From Okapia johnstoni (taxonomy: Eukaryota > Chordata > Mammalia > Artiodactyla > Giraffidae), in contig CM044322.1 of assembly GCA_024291935.2 (NCBI GenBank), positions 69,431,405 through 69,495,404 on the forward strand: 64,000 nt of DNA, read 5' to 3'. Both the position numbers and the translations under genes were made by a program. Each line of letters begins with the position of its first letter. Position 1 is the stretch's first letter. The notes beneath the pieces are model-generated. The model searched no databases, had not been told where the DNA came from, and saw only the letters and a list, made by a program, of their open reading frames with translations. Below, piece by piece: positions 45,758-57,014 of the stretch.

Positions 45758-46932
45758 GATCTGGGGGAGGCAGGAGACCATCACATCCAGAAGCTCCGGT
45801 GGCCTTGGGAGGATCTGAAACCCCTCTGTGGCTCTGTTCCCCATATTTGCCCCCACACCCTTCTCCCCACAGGCCAGTTCCTCTCAAGCAATTGACTGCA
45901 GAGAGAGCAGCCTCAGGAGTTACATTCAGGGCTGCTCTGAAAAGAGGGGCCAGGGCTGGTCTTCATGGGATGACTGGGGAGAGCATGAGCAGGGCCCCCA
46001 CCCCCTAGATACTCTGAGATGAGGCTGGACTAGACAGGGCTGCTTCCTGTTTTATCATCTCAAAGGTAGTCAACCCTAGGGTCACCATGCCTGGAATCCC
46101 ACGGTTCCTTAGGTAAGCTTTTTTTTTTTTTTAAATGGGAATCTTAAGAAAGTCAATCCCTTGAGCCAGAGGCCACTTGGAGAGATCAGGGGTCAATTCC
46201 AGTTTCAGAAGATGGATTGGTTGTTTGCATTTTATAGAAACAGCTGAGGGGATGAGTCTCTCTGAAGACAAGGTAATAGCTCAGCAGAAATGAGCTGGTG
46301 AGGTTTTCCCCTCCGAGGCTGTGGAGGAATCAGCCTGCGGGCCTGGGGCTGAGAAACCAGATAGAATATCCTGAAATCAAGGCCAAAGTTCCAGCCAGGG
46401 GAGGCTTCAGCTCCTCCAGAGTCCTCCGTAGGGCTGGTGCTGGGGCCTCGCACAGCTGTAGGTGCGAGGGAAGGGCAGCGTGGCACAGAAGGCAGAGTCC
46501 CACAGGGCTGGCGTGCCCTGGGCTCTGCTCCTGTTCCTGTCAGGGCTGTGCCCAGGAGCCATCGGGCAGCACATCTGGTCAGGTGGGCATGCTCCGCAGC
46601 CCCCAGCGCAGCAGCTGGTGCCGAGAAGGGCGGTGCTGGGATGGGTGAGGGTGGTGGGCGGCGGAGCAACGAACCAGTTGCCCCATCCCCTCCCCCTCCG
46701 TCTCCAGGCTACAGCGGCCAGAAGCGCTTACCCCCGGATCAAGCAGAGACTCTCCCCGGCAAGAGTGTGCTATGCTTTCTGTCTGTGGCCAGTCCAGAAG
46801 GTGAGCTGCACCGGAAAGAGGAGGGCGGATGAGAGGCACCCCTGGGCGCAGTTTGATTCTCAGCCTCCATCAAAGGCCTCCCGGCCCCAGCCCTTTAACC
46901 CTTTCCTGTTTATCACCCTCCCCCACAGAGCC

Positions 46933-46942
46933 GGGGGTTTCC
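46933..46942 (+). promoter_or_regulatory. kappaB-type motif GGGGGTTTCC
   Basis: This matches the consensus GGGRNWYYCC, about 2 kb upstream of the IKBKE start codon. A single motif of this length occurs often by chance. Confidence 0.25.
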
Positions 46943-48109
46943 AGCCTAGACTGATCCCCAGCTCCAGGAGACTGTCCTCGACACTCCTACCCCCTAGGGG
47001 CTTGAGCCAGCGAGCAGGACCCTAGGAGAGGTGAGAGTCAGCCCCAGAAGCGAGGCAGAAAAGGAAATTACAGAGGCAGCACTGGAGGCTGGCATCGGAT
47101 GCTTGGAAGGGAGTGTCGGAGTTCTCCTATGCACCGTAACAAACCCTCCCTGCCTCTCAGGGCCTCCAGGCCGTCCTTTGCAAGGGTGCCCATCTGAGAT
47201 GGTGCACAGGGCACCTGGGGGAGGGGCAGCAGCCTCAGAGAGATACAGGGAGGGGGCAGGACCCCGCAGAGCCGCCCCCGGCTGGCCAGCACCCTGGCAC
47301 TTCGTTGATCGCTGTTCTGCAGCTGCCTGGCTCCCAGACGCCCCCATTCAACCTTCCTTTCCTCCGCGTGGCCTCTGCACACTCACCCCATCTCGGCTGT
47401 GGGACAGGCAGGCTGTGGGACTGCGTGGCACCCCCAGACTTTCAGGGCTTGCTGTCCTGCATGGGCCGTGTCTGTAGCATCCTGGTGGCCACGGGTCTCA
47501 GAGACCTGAAGATGGGTGGCTGTGTGCTGCCCCAGGAACTCAGCCCTCGGCTCTCTGCGCTCTCCCACTTCCTGATTTCGTTCCTTCTCTCTCTTAAAGA
47601 GACAGAGGCAGCCAGCTGCTGCCACCACCCCGGCAGGAAGGAGAAAGAGGATGCTCTGAGTTCCCAAGTGGAGGCGACAGAATCTGGGTCTGAGCCACGA
47701 AAGAGGCTGGGCACTGAGGCTGGGTGGCTGTGGTGGGCTGCGGGGTGCTATTTCTGTATCTCCCTGTGGTTCACCCTGAGCAGGGAAGTTTGGAACTCAG
47801 CCCTCAGTTTACAGAGCAGGTTGGGCCAGTTAACCGAGTGAAGAACTGCCTGGGAAAGCCAACTTCCTGCACCCAGGAGCCCCAGGGAGGTCCAGGACCT
47901 ACGGCCAGCCACTTCTAGAAGTTTGGTCTGACTCATCTTTCCAGGGAGCCTGCAGAGGTCTGAGAGGAAGCGCAGGAGCCCAGGTCATGCCCTCCAGGGT
48001 GACCTCCAGCACAGCACAGACCCCTGCCAGTCTTCTCACCCAAGGCCTGAGGATGGTCACATTTACCCCATTGGGTGTGAGGGTGACGTGCGACAGCCTA
48101 CTTGGGAAT

Positions 48110-48265
48110 GCCTGGGAAACTGCACAGTGCTTTATAGACAGGCACTGAGGTCATTGAGGTTAACACACCTTCGGGAATTTGCCCATAATCTTCAGAGATC
48201 AGCTGAGGCTGGAACCCAGGTGTGGCAACTGCCCAGTCAGGACTCCAGATCCCCAGATCAAGTTC
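48110..48265. repeat. MIR-like fragment
   Basis: GAAACTGCACAGTGCTTTAT, GGAATTTGCCCATAATCTTC and GAGGCTGGAACCCAGGTGTG follow a MIR-like order. The TATAAAG on the minus strand at about 48130 therefore need not be a TATA box. Confidence 0.45.
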
Positions 48266-48338
48266 CTGAGAAGGCTGGAGAGGTCTGCCCAGCTCCGGTC
48301 AGCTCCCAGGTGGCAGTGGATAAGAAATGGTTAAAGCC

Positions 48339-48379
48339 AGGAAATTCCATGTTTCAATAGAAAGCTGGAGGGACTTTCC
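48339..48379 (-). promoter_or_regulatory. Pair of kappaB-type motifs upstream of IKBKE
   Basis: GGGACTTTCC (48370-48379, plus) is the classical kappaB sequence. GGAATTTCCT (48339-48348, minus) equals the well-known IL8 kappaB element. They are 21 bp apart, about 3.4 kb upstream of the IKBKE start, in repeat-poor DNA. IKBKE is known to be induced through NF-kB, so a role in its promoter or a near enhancer is plausible but inferred. Confidence 0.4.
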
Positions 48380-48691
48380 CACGGCCACACCTGGTGGTTT
48401 CCTCTGGCAGCCCCACCCCCAGCCCAGTGACACCAGAACAGGAGCCCAGTGCTCTCGGAGGTGCGCCTGCAATGCCTCTCCCTGCCCCCGCCCCCGCAGG
48501 CAGAGATACTGGAGTGACCCAGAGGGGCTGCCCTGCCGTCTAAACGTCCTTCAGACCTCCTGTTCTGCACTCAGGATTCCCAGCTTTCCCCCTGCTTGCT
48601 ATACGGTAGAATTGTACTTATTTGAGACCCTCTGATTTGGCGGGGCCTTGTGATTTCTATTTTTTTAATTTACTTTTTTTTTTTTTTTATT

Positions 48692-48858
48692 GCTGTCTTG
48701 GATCCCTGGGTTGGGAAGATCCCCTGGAGAAGGAAATGGCAGCCCACTCTAGTATTCTTGCCTGGAAAATCCCATGGACAGAGGAGCCTGGTGGGCTACA
48801 GTCCACGGGGTCGCAAAGAGTCGGACACGACTGAGCGACTTCACTTCACTTCACTTCT
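48692..48858 (+). repeat. Bov-A2-type SINE, 5'-truncated
   Basis: GGATCCCTGGGTTGGGAAGA, then CATGGACAGAGGAGCCTGGT, and a fresh-looking tail GGGTCGCAAAGAGTCGGACA followed by CTTCACTTCACTTCACTTC. Confidence 0.9.
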
Positions 48859-48865
48859 TTTTTTT

Positions 48866-49148
48866 TTGCTGCATCAGGTATTTGTTGCTTTGTATGGACT
48901 TTCTCTCGTTGCAGCGAACAGAGGCTACTCTTGGTTACTGTGAGGTCGCCTTTCTTGTTGCAGAGCACAGGCTCTGGGTGCACGGACCTCAGCAGTTGCT
49001 GCCCATAGCCTCTAGAGCTCAGGCTCAGTGGTCGTGGCGCGCAGGCTTAGTTGCTGTGCGACACGTGGAATCTTCCTGCACCAGGGATCGAACCTGTGTC
49101 TCCTGCATTGGCAGGTGGATTCTTATACACTGCCACCAGGGAAGTCCC
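48866..49148 (-). repeat. CHR-type SINE/composite, reversed
   Basis: Plus text CTGCATCAGGTATTTGTTGC, TTAGTTGCTGTGCGACACGT, ACCAGGGATCGAACCTGTGT and final CACCAGGGAAGTCCC is the reverse complement of a cetartiodactyl tRNA-Glu SINE. It directly follows the Bov-A2 element. Confidence 0.75.
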
Positions 49149-50909
49149 CACGTTTTCTTAACCAAAGCATTTAATCGCTGATGTAGAACACTCCACGCCC
49201 CACCCCACCCCCAGCCCCGCCAGCCCCTGTGACAGTGTGACTCTGTTAGATGTGGTGATCAGTCTTGGTCCCTGAGTGACTATGGAGCAGAGCCCCCCAC
49301 CCGCCGCTGGCCCACAAGGAAGGGATGTGTAACTTTGGTGAGAAATCAACCTTTGTTGTTTTAAGTCACTGAGATTTGCAGCTTAGCCAGCTTACGGCTA
49401 AAGCGCGACTCATTTGCCCCCAGTGAGCCTGTGTGGTCCTCACCAGCACCCTTGCTCTCCGGTGTGATGACTGTGTGTCTAGCATCTCCCAGGAAGCCGG
49501 CCCCATGGGCACTGTGTGCTGAAGACACACGGGGAGACCTAAGCACCCCCAGCCCCACCACCAGGAGCGTGGTGAAGGCCATGAGAAACAGGCTTCAGCA
49601 GGGAGTGATTCTGTGAACTTGGCAGAGGGGGGCTGCAGGGAGGAGGGACTGCTAATGACCAAGAAGGGTTTGTGAGAAGAAAAGATCCTCAACCAGACTC
49701 TGGAGGGAGGAGGGTTGGGCAGAGAAGGGGTTGGAGGTTCGGCATTCCAGGCCACGGGAAAACATGCAGAAGCACAGGGGTGTGCAGTGGGTGGGGGTTG
49801 CCACGTGGGGACACTCCGAGTCTCGCTGGCATCCTCTGTGAGGTCACACCCTCTCTGTGGACAGAATGAGCGAGTGTCTGGCCTGTGCTTTGGAGCTGCT
49901 GGTCTCAGCTGGGCAGCACGGCCCTTGTTTAACTTGAGGACACTGGCGGGCTTCTGAGGGGAAGAGGCAGCCTGTGAGAGGCCTCATCACATTCTCCCGA
50001 GTGGCTCTGAGGAGTCGTTGATGTAGAAGTGGCAGTTCAGAGGAAGCAAAAGGACCCTAGGTGGGGTGTTGGGGGTCTTTGATGGCAGCTCTCAGGGACA
50101 AAGCCCACGTCTGCTGCCCCAGAGGGAGGCCGAGTTGGGTCACAGGAAGGACAGGGCTTGGCCGTCTGAGGTTTGAGTCATGACCTCACTTGCCTTGAGC
50201 AAGTCCTTTGACGGTTCTCGTCCACTCGGTGTGGAAACAGAACGAGGTGCAGGGCCCACTCCCCGGGAGGGCCTGAAGAGATGCTGGCTGCCTTTTCTGC
50301 CCCGACATGGCTCGCGCTGTTTGTCAGCTGCCTCACCTGCCCAGCGCCTTAGAGGACAGGCAGGGTGAGGGTGGGGGTTTGTGGAAGGGGAGCAGCGTGT
50401 CCTCAGCATAGCCAGACGCTTCTGAATGAAAGGCTGAGCAAGCAGGTCTCGGAGGAGCTCTGGGTGGGGGAAGGAGGGACAAACGTGCCGTCAGGGCCAG
50501 ACTGTGGGGGAGACGGTGCAGTGGGGGCTGCGCCCGGCCACCGTGCTGTCGTCCTTGGTGTGGAAAAGTGAGCGCTTCACTCACCCTCTTAACTCGCCAG
50601 ACCTCCTCCTCGCCACCCCCTCCCATGAGCTCAGCTAGAGGCTTTGCCTTTAGCTTTGCTGGAAATAAAACAAGCGATGGAGAGGCAACTCCCTCCTCTT
50701 TCCATCCCACCTCCACTCCCCACCTACCCTCCCCTGAGATGGACGAAGTGCCTCTTCTCTGGCCCGGGCGGCCCTTCCATCTGTGCTCTGTAATTTCACT
50801 CTCATTCTACTGAGTCCTGCCCTTGAGCAAACCTGCCCCCACACCGTCCATTTTAAAAAGGAAAACCTGGGGCCTTGACCCCTTTTGATGCTCCCCCATT
50901 CAAAGCAAC

Positions 50910-51035
50910 CTAGAGAAGGAACTGGCAAGCCACGCCAGGATTCTTGCCTGGAGAATCCTCATGGACAGGGGAGCCTGGTGGGCAGTCCCTGGGGTCGCAA
51001 AGGGTCGGACACAACTGAATGACTAAGCATTCAAA
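50910..51035 (+). repeat. Bov-A2-type SINE, 5'-truncated
   Basis: GAGAAGGAACTGGCAAGCCA, TTCTTGCCTGGAGAATCCTC, and the tail GGGTCGCAAAGGGTCGGACA. Confidence 0.88.
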
Positions 51036-52990
51036 GCAAAGCCTTGAATGAATGGCCAGGAGTTTGACTCCCCCTTCCCGACCCTTCCCGTGTGCTGCCA
51101 ACTCACAATGGTCAGCTTGTTCCCCTCTAAGGCAGGTGCTGTTGACAAGGGTGACCTTTCTCCACTGGCCTCATCCACCCCACGGCATATGACAGCCAGT
51201 CCTTGTTGGAGCATTTCCTCCTCCTGGGATTTCTGTGACTCCCCCAGCCACCTGCCTCTGTCACTCGCTCCCACTGCCCTCTTTGCTGGTTCCTTCTTCT
51301 CCGCTGGATTTCTAATTATTGGGACCTTCTTTTTCCCCCTGTTTATGTGTTCTTCCTGGGAATCTCCTAGTTTGAATACGTCTATAACATAGCTTCTAAA
51401 TTTGTGTTCAGGTATGATCTGTGTCTAAATCTCCATATCCAACAGTTATTTGATATTTCCACCTGGATGCCTAATAGTCATTTTGGTTTGACCAGGCCAA
51501 GCAGAATTCTCGAGTAATTTTATACTTCTTTCCCCTAGGGCACTCATTATCTTATTATTTTTAGAGTAACACTTATTTTGCTTATTTCTCTGTCCTCCCT
51601 GAAACCAGAAAGCTCTATTATCTATTTCTCCTATTCAATACTGTATCACAGTCCTTGGTGCACAGTGAGGCTTAACTGACTAGTGAAAGAGTCTTTGGCA
51701 TACGTAATATGCAGGGTTTCTGACTCCTGAGTGAAAGAAAGCTTCATATGCCTATGGATATACACATTTAAGTTAGATCATCATAAAGACTATTTCCTAA
51801 ATTTAGACCCACCTGATCGTTTTTGGTTTCTGTTTGGATCAAATGAGTGTTTTTTGACTATGTTCATTGTCACCAGTTTCTATCATGCGCCCATCAGAAT
51901 ATGTGAGATAAGGGGACCCCAAAAGGATCACCCGCCTATGCCTTAGGACTCCCTGAAAAGGCTTTTGGGTCCTCTGCTCACAGCTTAAGCGCTAGCTCCA
52001 TCTCACAGCTCATAACTGACTCTCAGGAGTGATAACTTAACCACAGCACAGGGAGGCAGAAGAGCTTCAACTCTGACTTAACCAAGACCAAGGACCCAGC
52101 AAGAGAGGATCAAGCTGGAGCTTTACGATAAAATGAGGGAGAAGAGATGACATGTTAGAAGGGCATGAGAAAGCTGAACAAAAAATATACATATAACACG
52201 TGTCTGGGATAGGATACCTTGTGTGACCCTTGAACACTGGGGATGAGATCTGATCCACCCCAGGGGCCTCTAGTATTAGAATAAGCTCACTAAACATAAG
52301 TGTGGGCCCGAGGGGCTCCAGGATGCATTTCAAGTGACTACCTTTGAATAACGTCACCCTTGAATTTATGATCTGCTAGAGTCAAAATCTAAGGGAGAGA
52401 AAGGATTGCCTCCCACCCCGCGCCAGCAGCACAAACACTGTGTCAGCCCTTTTTGCAGAGGCAGGGGGCTGCCAAGGGCAGGATGACCCAGAGCTTTGAT
52501 TGTGGAAGAAATAAAACCTTCAGTCAACCTCGGCTGTGGCTGGTAAAGCTTCCAAGCAACTTTGCAGGCTCCACTCCTGCAAGTGGGGAAATCTGACTAG
52601 AGACAGCAATGAGAACAGTCCTCACTGAAAACTGGGGAGGTGGATTCTGTGAAGGAAACGGTTCTCATGGCAACAGACTGCCCAATGGAGAGGCTGGAAG
52701 ACTTGCTACACAGTCTCTTAGCTTCTACACAGGCACTAGATGAAAAAGCTGGGGGACAAAAACCCGGGGGAGAAAAACCCACACTCCAGACACACCTCTG
52801 CTGTGTCTTGCTGGGGAAGGGAGGAGACGGTTGGCTCCTGAGGTCACCCCATCTCTCTTTCTGTTGCCAGGCAGGGCTCTATTAACTGCAGACAAATCAA
52901 AATTCCTCCTGGGCAGTGGGACTCCTGGATTGGAGATGTCAAGGAGTGGAGAAGGGACAGAAACTGCAGCATCGAAACCTAAAAATGTAT

Positions 52991-52996
52991 TTTATT
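52991..52996 (-). terminator. SRGAP2: Candidate SRGAP2 polyadenylation signal
   Basis: TTTATT on plus is AATAAA on minus, in the context GAAATAAAATACATTTTTAG. It is the best signal in this part of the presumed 3' UTR. The cleavage site is not visible. Confidence 0.55.
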
Positions 52997-55452
52997 TCGA
53001 AGTTGTGCTTTGGATTTTCCCCAATCCAACATCTGTTGAGTGACAGTCTTAGGTTCACACAAAGCATCTCCAAGCATACATACAATATTCCAGTTATCAA
53101 CACTATTTTAAAGAATATACCATTTTACACAAACGTGACATACAAGTCAGACGTCACAACATTGCAATTCCCTGGAAGATCTAACTTCTCTTCTGAACAT
53201 GAAGTACATATACACCAGCCCTTCCAGTGGTCTGTTCATCCTGTTGCTGGCGTCATCTCTCCTCATCTCTTTGGGGAGAAACCAGGGCGCCCTGAGGAGG
53301 TTGGCTGAGACCAGTGTCTCCAGTTTACAGGCTGCTGGCTGCAAGCTCCTCTCTTTTCCAAATTGGGATGCTGGTAGCTCCACCCCACCTCTGTGTCCCA
53401 AAGACTGACCCATCAGAGTCCACACCAGGAAAAGGATCCAGGCCTCCAGGGGCAGAGTGGGGCTCTTTGAAGCATCATGCTGGTTTAGGAAGCTAATCTG
53501 AGGAAGACTGGTCTCCCGAGACCCTGGGTGGCCAGCTCTGCTTGGCTTTTCGGTGTAAAAATCACAGTGTGTAACCTCAATTCCAGTTGATTGCAGTGAG
53601 CTCTGCCGAGAAGGACTCTCCTCCTAGGGTTCCTAGTCCTCGGGCAGGACCATCTCATTGGTGTCAGGAGCACCAGAGAGGGGAAGACAACTCAGAGCCC
53701 AGAGAGAGGGTAGCAGATGACCACTCACACACCGTCCAGTCTGTGATGCAGATCAGCAGATGGACCCTGACCACGGGGATGGTGAACACAAGTCAGGTAC
53801 AGGGCTGAAAGAGACCTAAGGCAGGAGCAACAGAACAGGTCCAAGGTGTTGTCATTAAGGAAGTTTTGCCTTTTCTTTCTTAAGGAAGGACGTGGCAGGA
53901 AAAGAGGAAAAGGGCGGGTGTATGGGCACCAATTTTGACCAGTCGGATAAGAAGGAATGTCAAGTGGAGGGTGGGGTTTCATTTTCAGCAAGGAAACAGA
54001 TCCTTGGCTGTGAAAGCCCTCTGTTGGCTCAGGGCCTGCGTAAGTTCCAGTGACAGACAAGGACAGGCCACCACACAGAGCAAAGAAGCTGAGACCCCAG
54101 AGCACTGTGGGTTGCCTCTCACAGGCTGACACACTCACTGAAAGAGTTCATCTCTCCGTCCTGGCCTGTGGGATGACTTTCCTGATGCTGCAGGCTACTT
54201 TTCTAACTAGCAACTTGCCATAGAGCTCCTCTTTCCCTTCATGCTAAAGGAGGAAAATCCTACTGCTTTCCATAGAGACGACTACCAGCTTCCAAATGTT
54301 GATTTGAAAAGGCCTAAGTAGGCCAAAGTTAAGACAATTTAGATTTTCCTATCTGAATGGCAACCCGCTATCTTTCCTAAACTGTGAAAAACAAGGCAAA
54401 AAGCACAGCTTTAAACACCAGAAGACAGAGAAGAGGAATGAGTTTCACCTTTAACTCAAGTAGTCGTTTGAGACCCATGAGCCTGGGGTGTGCGCATCCC
54501 TAGCTCTGGTCTCCCTGGGACAGCATGATGCTGGGAGAGTTGGGGGAGCTGGGACCAGATCTGGAGAGTGATTAAAGCAGACAAGCTTTTTTGCTTTTTG
54601 GAGGAGAACCAGAAAGGCCAAAAGGAGTCCAAAACAGTCAGCATCCAATTTTTGATTTTCTTAGATTCAGGCCTTGGAAAGATTTTAAAGCCCATGGGGC
54701 CAGAGTTCTCTTAGCTGTCCTTGTCCAGATAAATAGAGATCAGTTTTAAGGGGCTCAGTCTCTCTTTAATCTAACTAGGGCTCCCTAAGCCCCATTGGTC
54801 CCTGAAGAGAGACCTTGTAGAATGACCCAACTAGGGGGTAAACTTAGAATAAATTTTCATTTGGGAACGATTTTAGGATTAGCAAAGCTGAATTTAATTT
54901 TTAATAGGATAATAAATCTTATGTCTTAAGTACCCAAAAAAGTGGAAGGAACCCATTTCTTACCTTTTCAAACCTGCCACAAATACAATAAAACTGTCTT
55001 AAGACTCTTTACCCTAAAAGGAACCAACTATAAAACTGTCTTATACAGGAAAATGTCTTAAATGGAAAATGGTCCATCAGAGGCAAAGATAGGACCCCGA
55101 GAAATATCTATACATTCAGAAAAACTTTAGAAGTTCCATAATAAGATTGGGTTGTAGTTCCAGATAATGGAGGAGAGCAAAAGCAAACACCAATGACCAA
55201 TTCACACCAACAGAAAGAAGACAGAGAGAAACTCCCAACCCCAGACAGTTTACAGGATCGAGTCCCATCCTGCTAAATTTCGTCTGATGGCGAGATTGCA
55301 AAGGCTAGGTTCTCTGGCCCAAACAGAATGAGATTTGTAACGGAAACAGAGACCCCTGGTGGCTCCTGTGTGAACTGCCACAATAACTTACAAAGAGACG
55401 GTCTATCTAGGACCAGGGGAGGCTACACATGCCAGAGACTAGAAAAATCTAC

Positions 55453-55476
55453 GTGTGTGTGTGTGTGTGTGTGTGT
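55453..55476. repeat. (GT)n microsatellite in SRGAP2 3' UTR
   Basis: A run of 12 GT units 11 bp left of the 26-bp direct repeat that flanks the exon-copy insertion. Confidence 0.9.
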
Positions 55477-55487
55477 AAAACGGAGCA

Positions 55488-55762
55488 TGTATATGATTCT
55501 CTATAATCGGTACTGTGGACTGTGGGGAGGCGGAGGAGTTGACGCCGGGGCTGGTGGCGTTCGTTTTGGGGAAGACGGCGGGCTTAGGCCGCGTGGCCGG
55601 AGGCTTGACGGGGGCCGCCATCTTGACAGACTTGACGGGCCGGAAGGCGCAGGCGATGTCCCCAGCGGTGCTGGCGCTGCGCTGGAAGGCGGGCTCGGGG
55701 TCCTTGAGGAGCTGGGTGTGCAGGGGGCTGGAGGGCTGTATATGATTCTCTATAATCGGTAC
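55488..55762 (+). repeat. Templated insertion: copy of SRGAP2 last-exon sequence with 26-bp flanking repeat
   Basis: An identical 26-bp sequence, starting TGTATATGATTC and ending AATCGGTAC, occurs at 55488-55513 and 55737-55762. Between them, 55515-55737 matches 56174-56396 (SRGAP2 last coding exon) in the same orientation at 222 of 223 positions, with no gap. The single difference is T at 55621 against C at 56280. The pre-insertion site can be read directly by removing one repeat and the insert. It is not a gene: the start and end of the exon are missing. Confidence 0.9.
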
Positions 55763-56151
55763 CCAAAACAAGACGCCACTGAGAGCCGGCTGTCGGCGGC
55801 CAGCTGTCTGGTGAGGCATCCCGTGTGTCTGCGGGGGCTGAGCCGCTAGCCCAGGGCCCCGTGACTTGCCCTACCAGACCTCACAGTGACCTGATGGTGG
55901 ACAGGTCTATCTCTGGCTAACCTAAGGACAGCATGTACTGTAGCTGGCTGGGTTACGACGACTGGGGGCAGCAGGGGGCCGGGGGAAGGGCGATAATGAG
56001 GGCTTCATTCTCAAGGTTTTGGGTGACGGGAAGGCAAGAACAACTTAGAACCTAAGTTTCAACTGAAGTCCCCAAGCTAGTTAAATAGGAAGGTTTTTAA
56101 TAACAGTCAGTCCCTCTAGTCCCCTTGTCTAGAATGATTAAATTACGCCCC

Positions 56152-56535
56152 TCAGACAGTACAAGACTTGTCAGTGGACTGTGGGGAGGCGGAGGAGTTG
56201 ACGCCGGGGCTGGTGGCGTTCGTTTTGGGGAAGACGGCGGGCTTAGGCCGCGTGGCCGGAGGCTTGACGGGGGCCGCCACCTTGACAGACTTGACGGGCC
56301 GGAAGGCGCAGGCGATGTCCCCAGCGGTGCTGGCGCTGCGCTGGAAGGCGGGCTCGGGGTCCTTGAGGAGCTGGGTGTGCAGGGGGCTGGAGGGCTCCGA
56401 AGTGGGGGCCACCACAGGGGAGGTCTTGAGGGGCTCCAAGGTGTCCAGAACCACGTCTGGGGTGTGCTTGACGCTGCTCTGCCGCTCTAGCTCCCGCAGC
56501 TCATTCAGGGCAGAGTTCATGGTCGCCTCAATATC
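56152..56535 (-). CDS. SRGAP2: SRGAP2 last coding exon
   Basis: The acceptor GTCCGCAG|GAT opens in phase 0. It encodes DIEATMNSALNELRELERQS and SVKHTPDVVLDTLEPLKTSP, then a Pro/Ser-rich low-complexity tail ending SPQSTDKSCTV and TGA at 56154-56152. The tail is predicted disordered and near-identical to human, apart from KSVKV where human has KSVKM and KPAVF for KPTVF. Confidence 0.96.
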   Translation of the reverse strand, partial: DIEATMNSALNELRELERQSSVKHTPDVVLDTLEPLKTSPVVAPTSEPSSPLHTQLLKDPEPAFQRSASTAGDIACAFRPVKSVKVAAPVKPPATRPKPAVFPKTNATSPGVNSSASPQSTDKSCTV

Positions 56536-56811
56536 CTGCGGACGGGAGAGGAGGGCGTGAGGCTCATGGAGAGAGAAGTGCTCTGCCAAGGTCCTATTCC
56601 AACAACGTGGGCCAAATCGTGGAGAAACCACCGGCAAGGAGATGTCCAGGTGATTTTATTGGGCCCAAACCCTTTAATGTGGATGTTCAGATGGGAGGGA
56701 AGGACTTTCATTCTCATGAGGTTTTTTCCCCCTTTAGATAGAGTGGATGAGATCTTTTTTAAATACAACCCTCAGGTTTTACACACATGCACTGATGTAT
56801 CTCTGGATGTT

Positions 56812-57014
56812 TGTTGTTATTTGCTAAGTCATGTCTGACTCTTTTGTAACCCGGTGGACTAGAGCTCAGCAGGCCCCTCTGTCCATGGAATTTCCCAAGC
56901 AAGAATACTGGAGTAGGTTGCCATTTTTTCCTCCAGGGGATCTTCCCGACCCAAGGATCAAACCCACATCTCCTGCTTGGCAGGCAGATTCTTTATCATC
57001 TGAGCCACCTGGAG
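56812..57014 (-). repeat. Bov-A2-type SINE, reversed (SRGAP2 last intron)
   Basis: GTTATTTGCTAAGTCATGTC, AAGAATACTGGAGTAGGTTG, GGATCTTCCCGACCCAAGGA and TTTATCATCTGAGCCACCTGG on plus, i.e. the element lies on minus. Confidence 0.88.

Larger units (their letters stand above)
44982..52970. other. IKBKE 5' region and SRGAP2-IKBKE intergenic DNA
   Basis: The non-coding IKBKE first exon and promoter must be here, but no sequence signal fixes them. The interval has a GT minisatellite, a GC-rich repeat-poor part (46.3-48.6 kb, the likeliest promoter zone), kappaB-type motifs, Bov-A and CHR SINEs, a MIR-like stretch near 48.1 kb, and an AT-richer part (51.3-52.4 kb). No recognisable coding exon was seen. 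Confidence 0.6.
52975..56151 (-). other. SRGAP2: SRGAP2 3' UTR
   Basis: It runs from the stop codon (56154-56152) to about 20 bases past the poly(A) signal at 52996-52991, roughly 3.2 kb. It contains a GT microsatellite and the inserted copy of the last coding exon. The 3' end is inferred from the signal and from finding no better one nearby. Confidence 0.6.

Noticed and set aside
45388..45887. His/Thr-rich open frames near 45.4-45.9 kb
   Set aside because: They translate the GT/CA array and are not protein-coding.
48129..48135. TATAAAG on the minus strand as an IKBKE TATA box
   Set aside because: It falls within a MIR-like fragment and no clear first exon with a donor follows it.
55439..55819. 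Second SRGAP2 C-terminal coding exon
   Set aside because: The sequence is an internal piece of the true last exon, without acceptor, stop or flanking coding sequence, and bounded by a direct repeat. It is an insertion in the 3' UTR.
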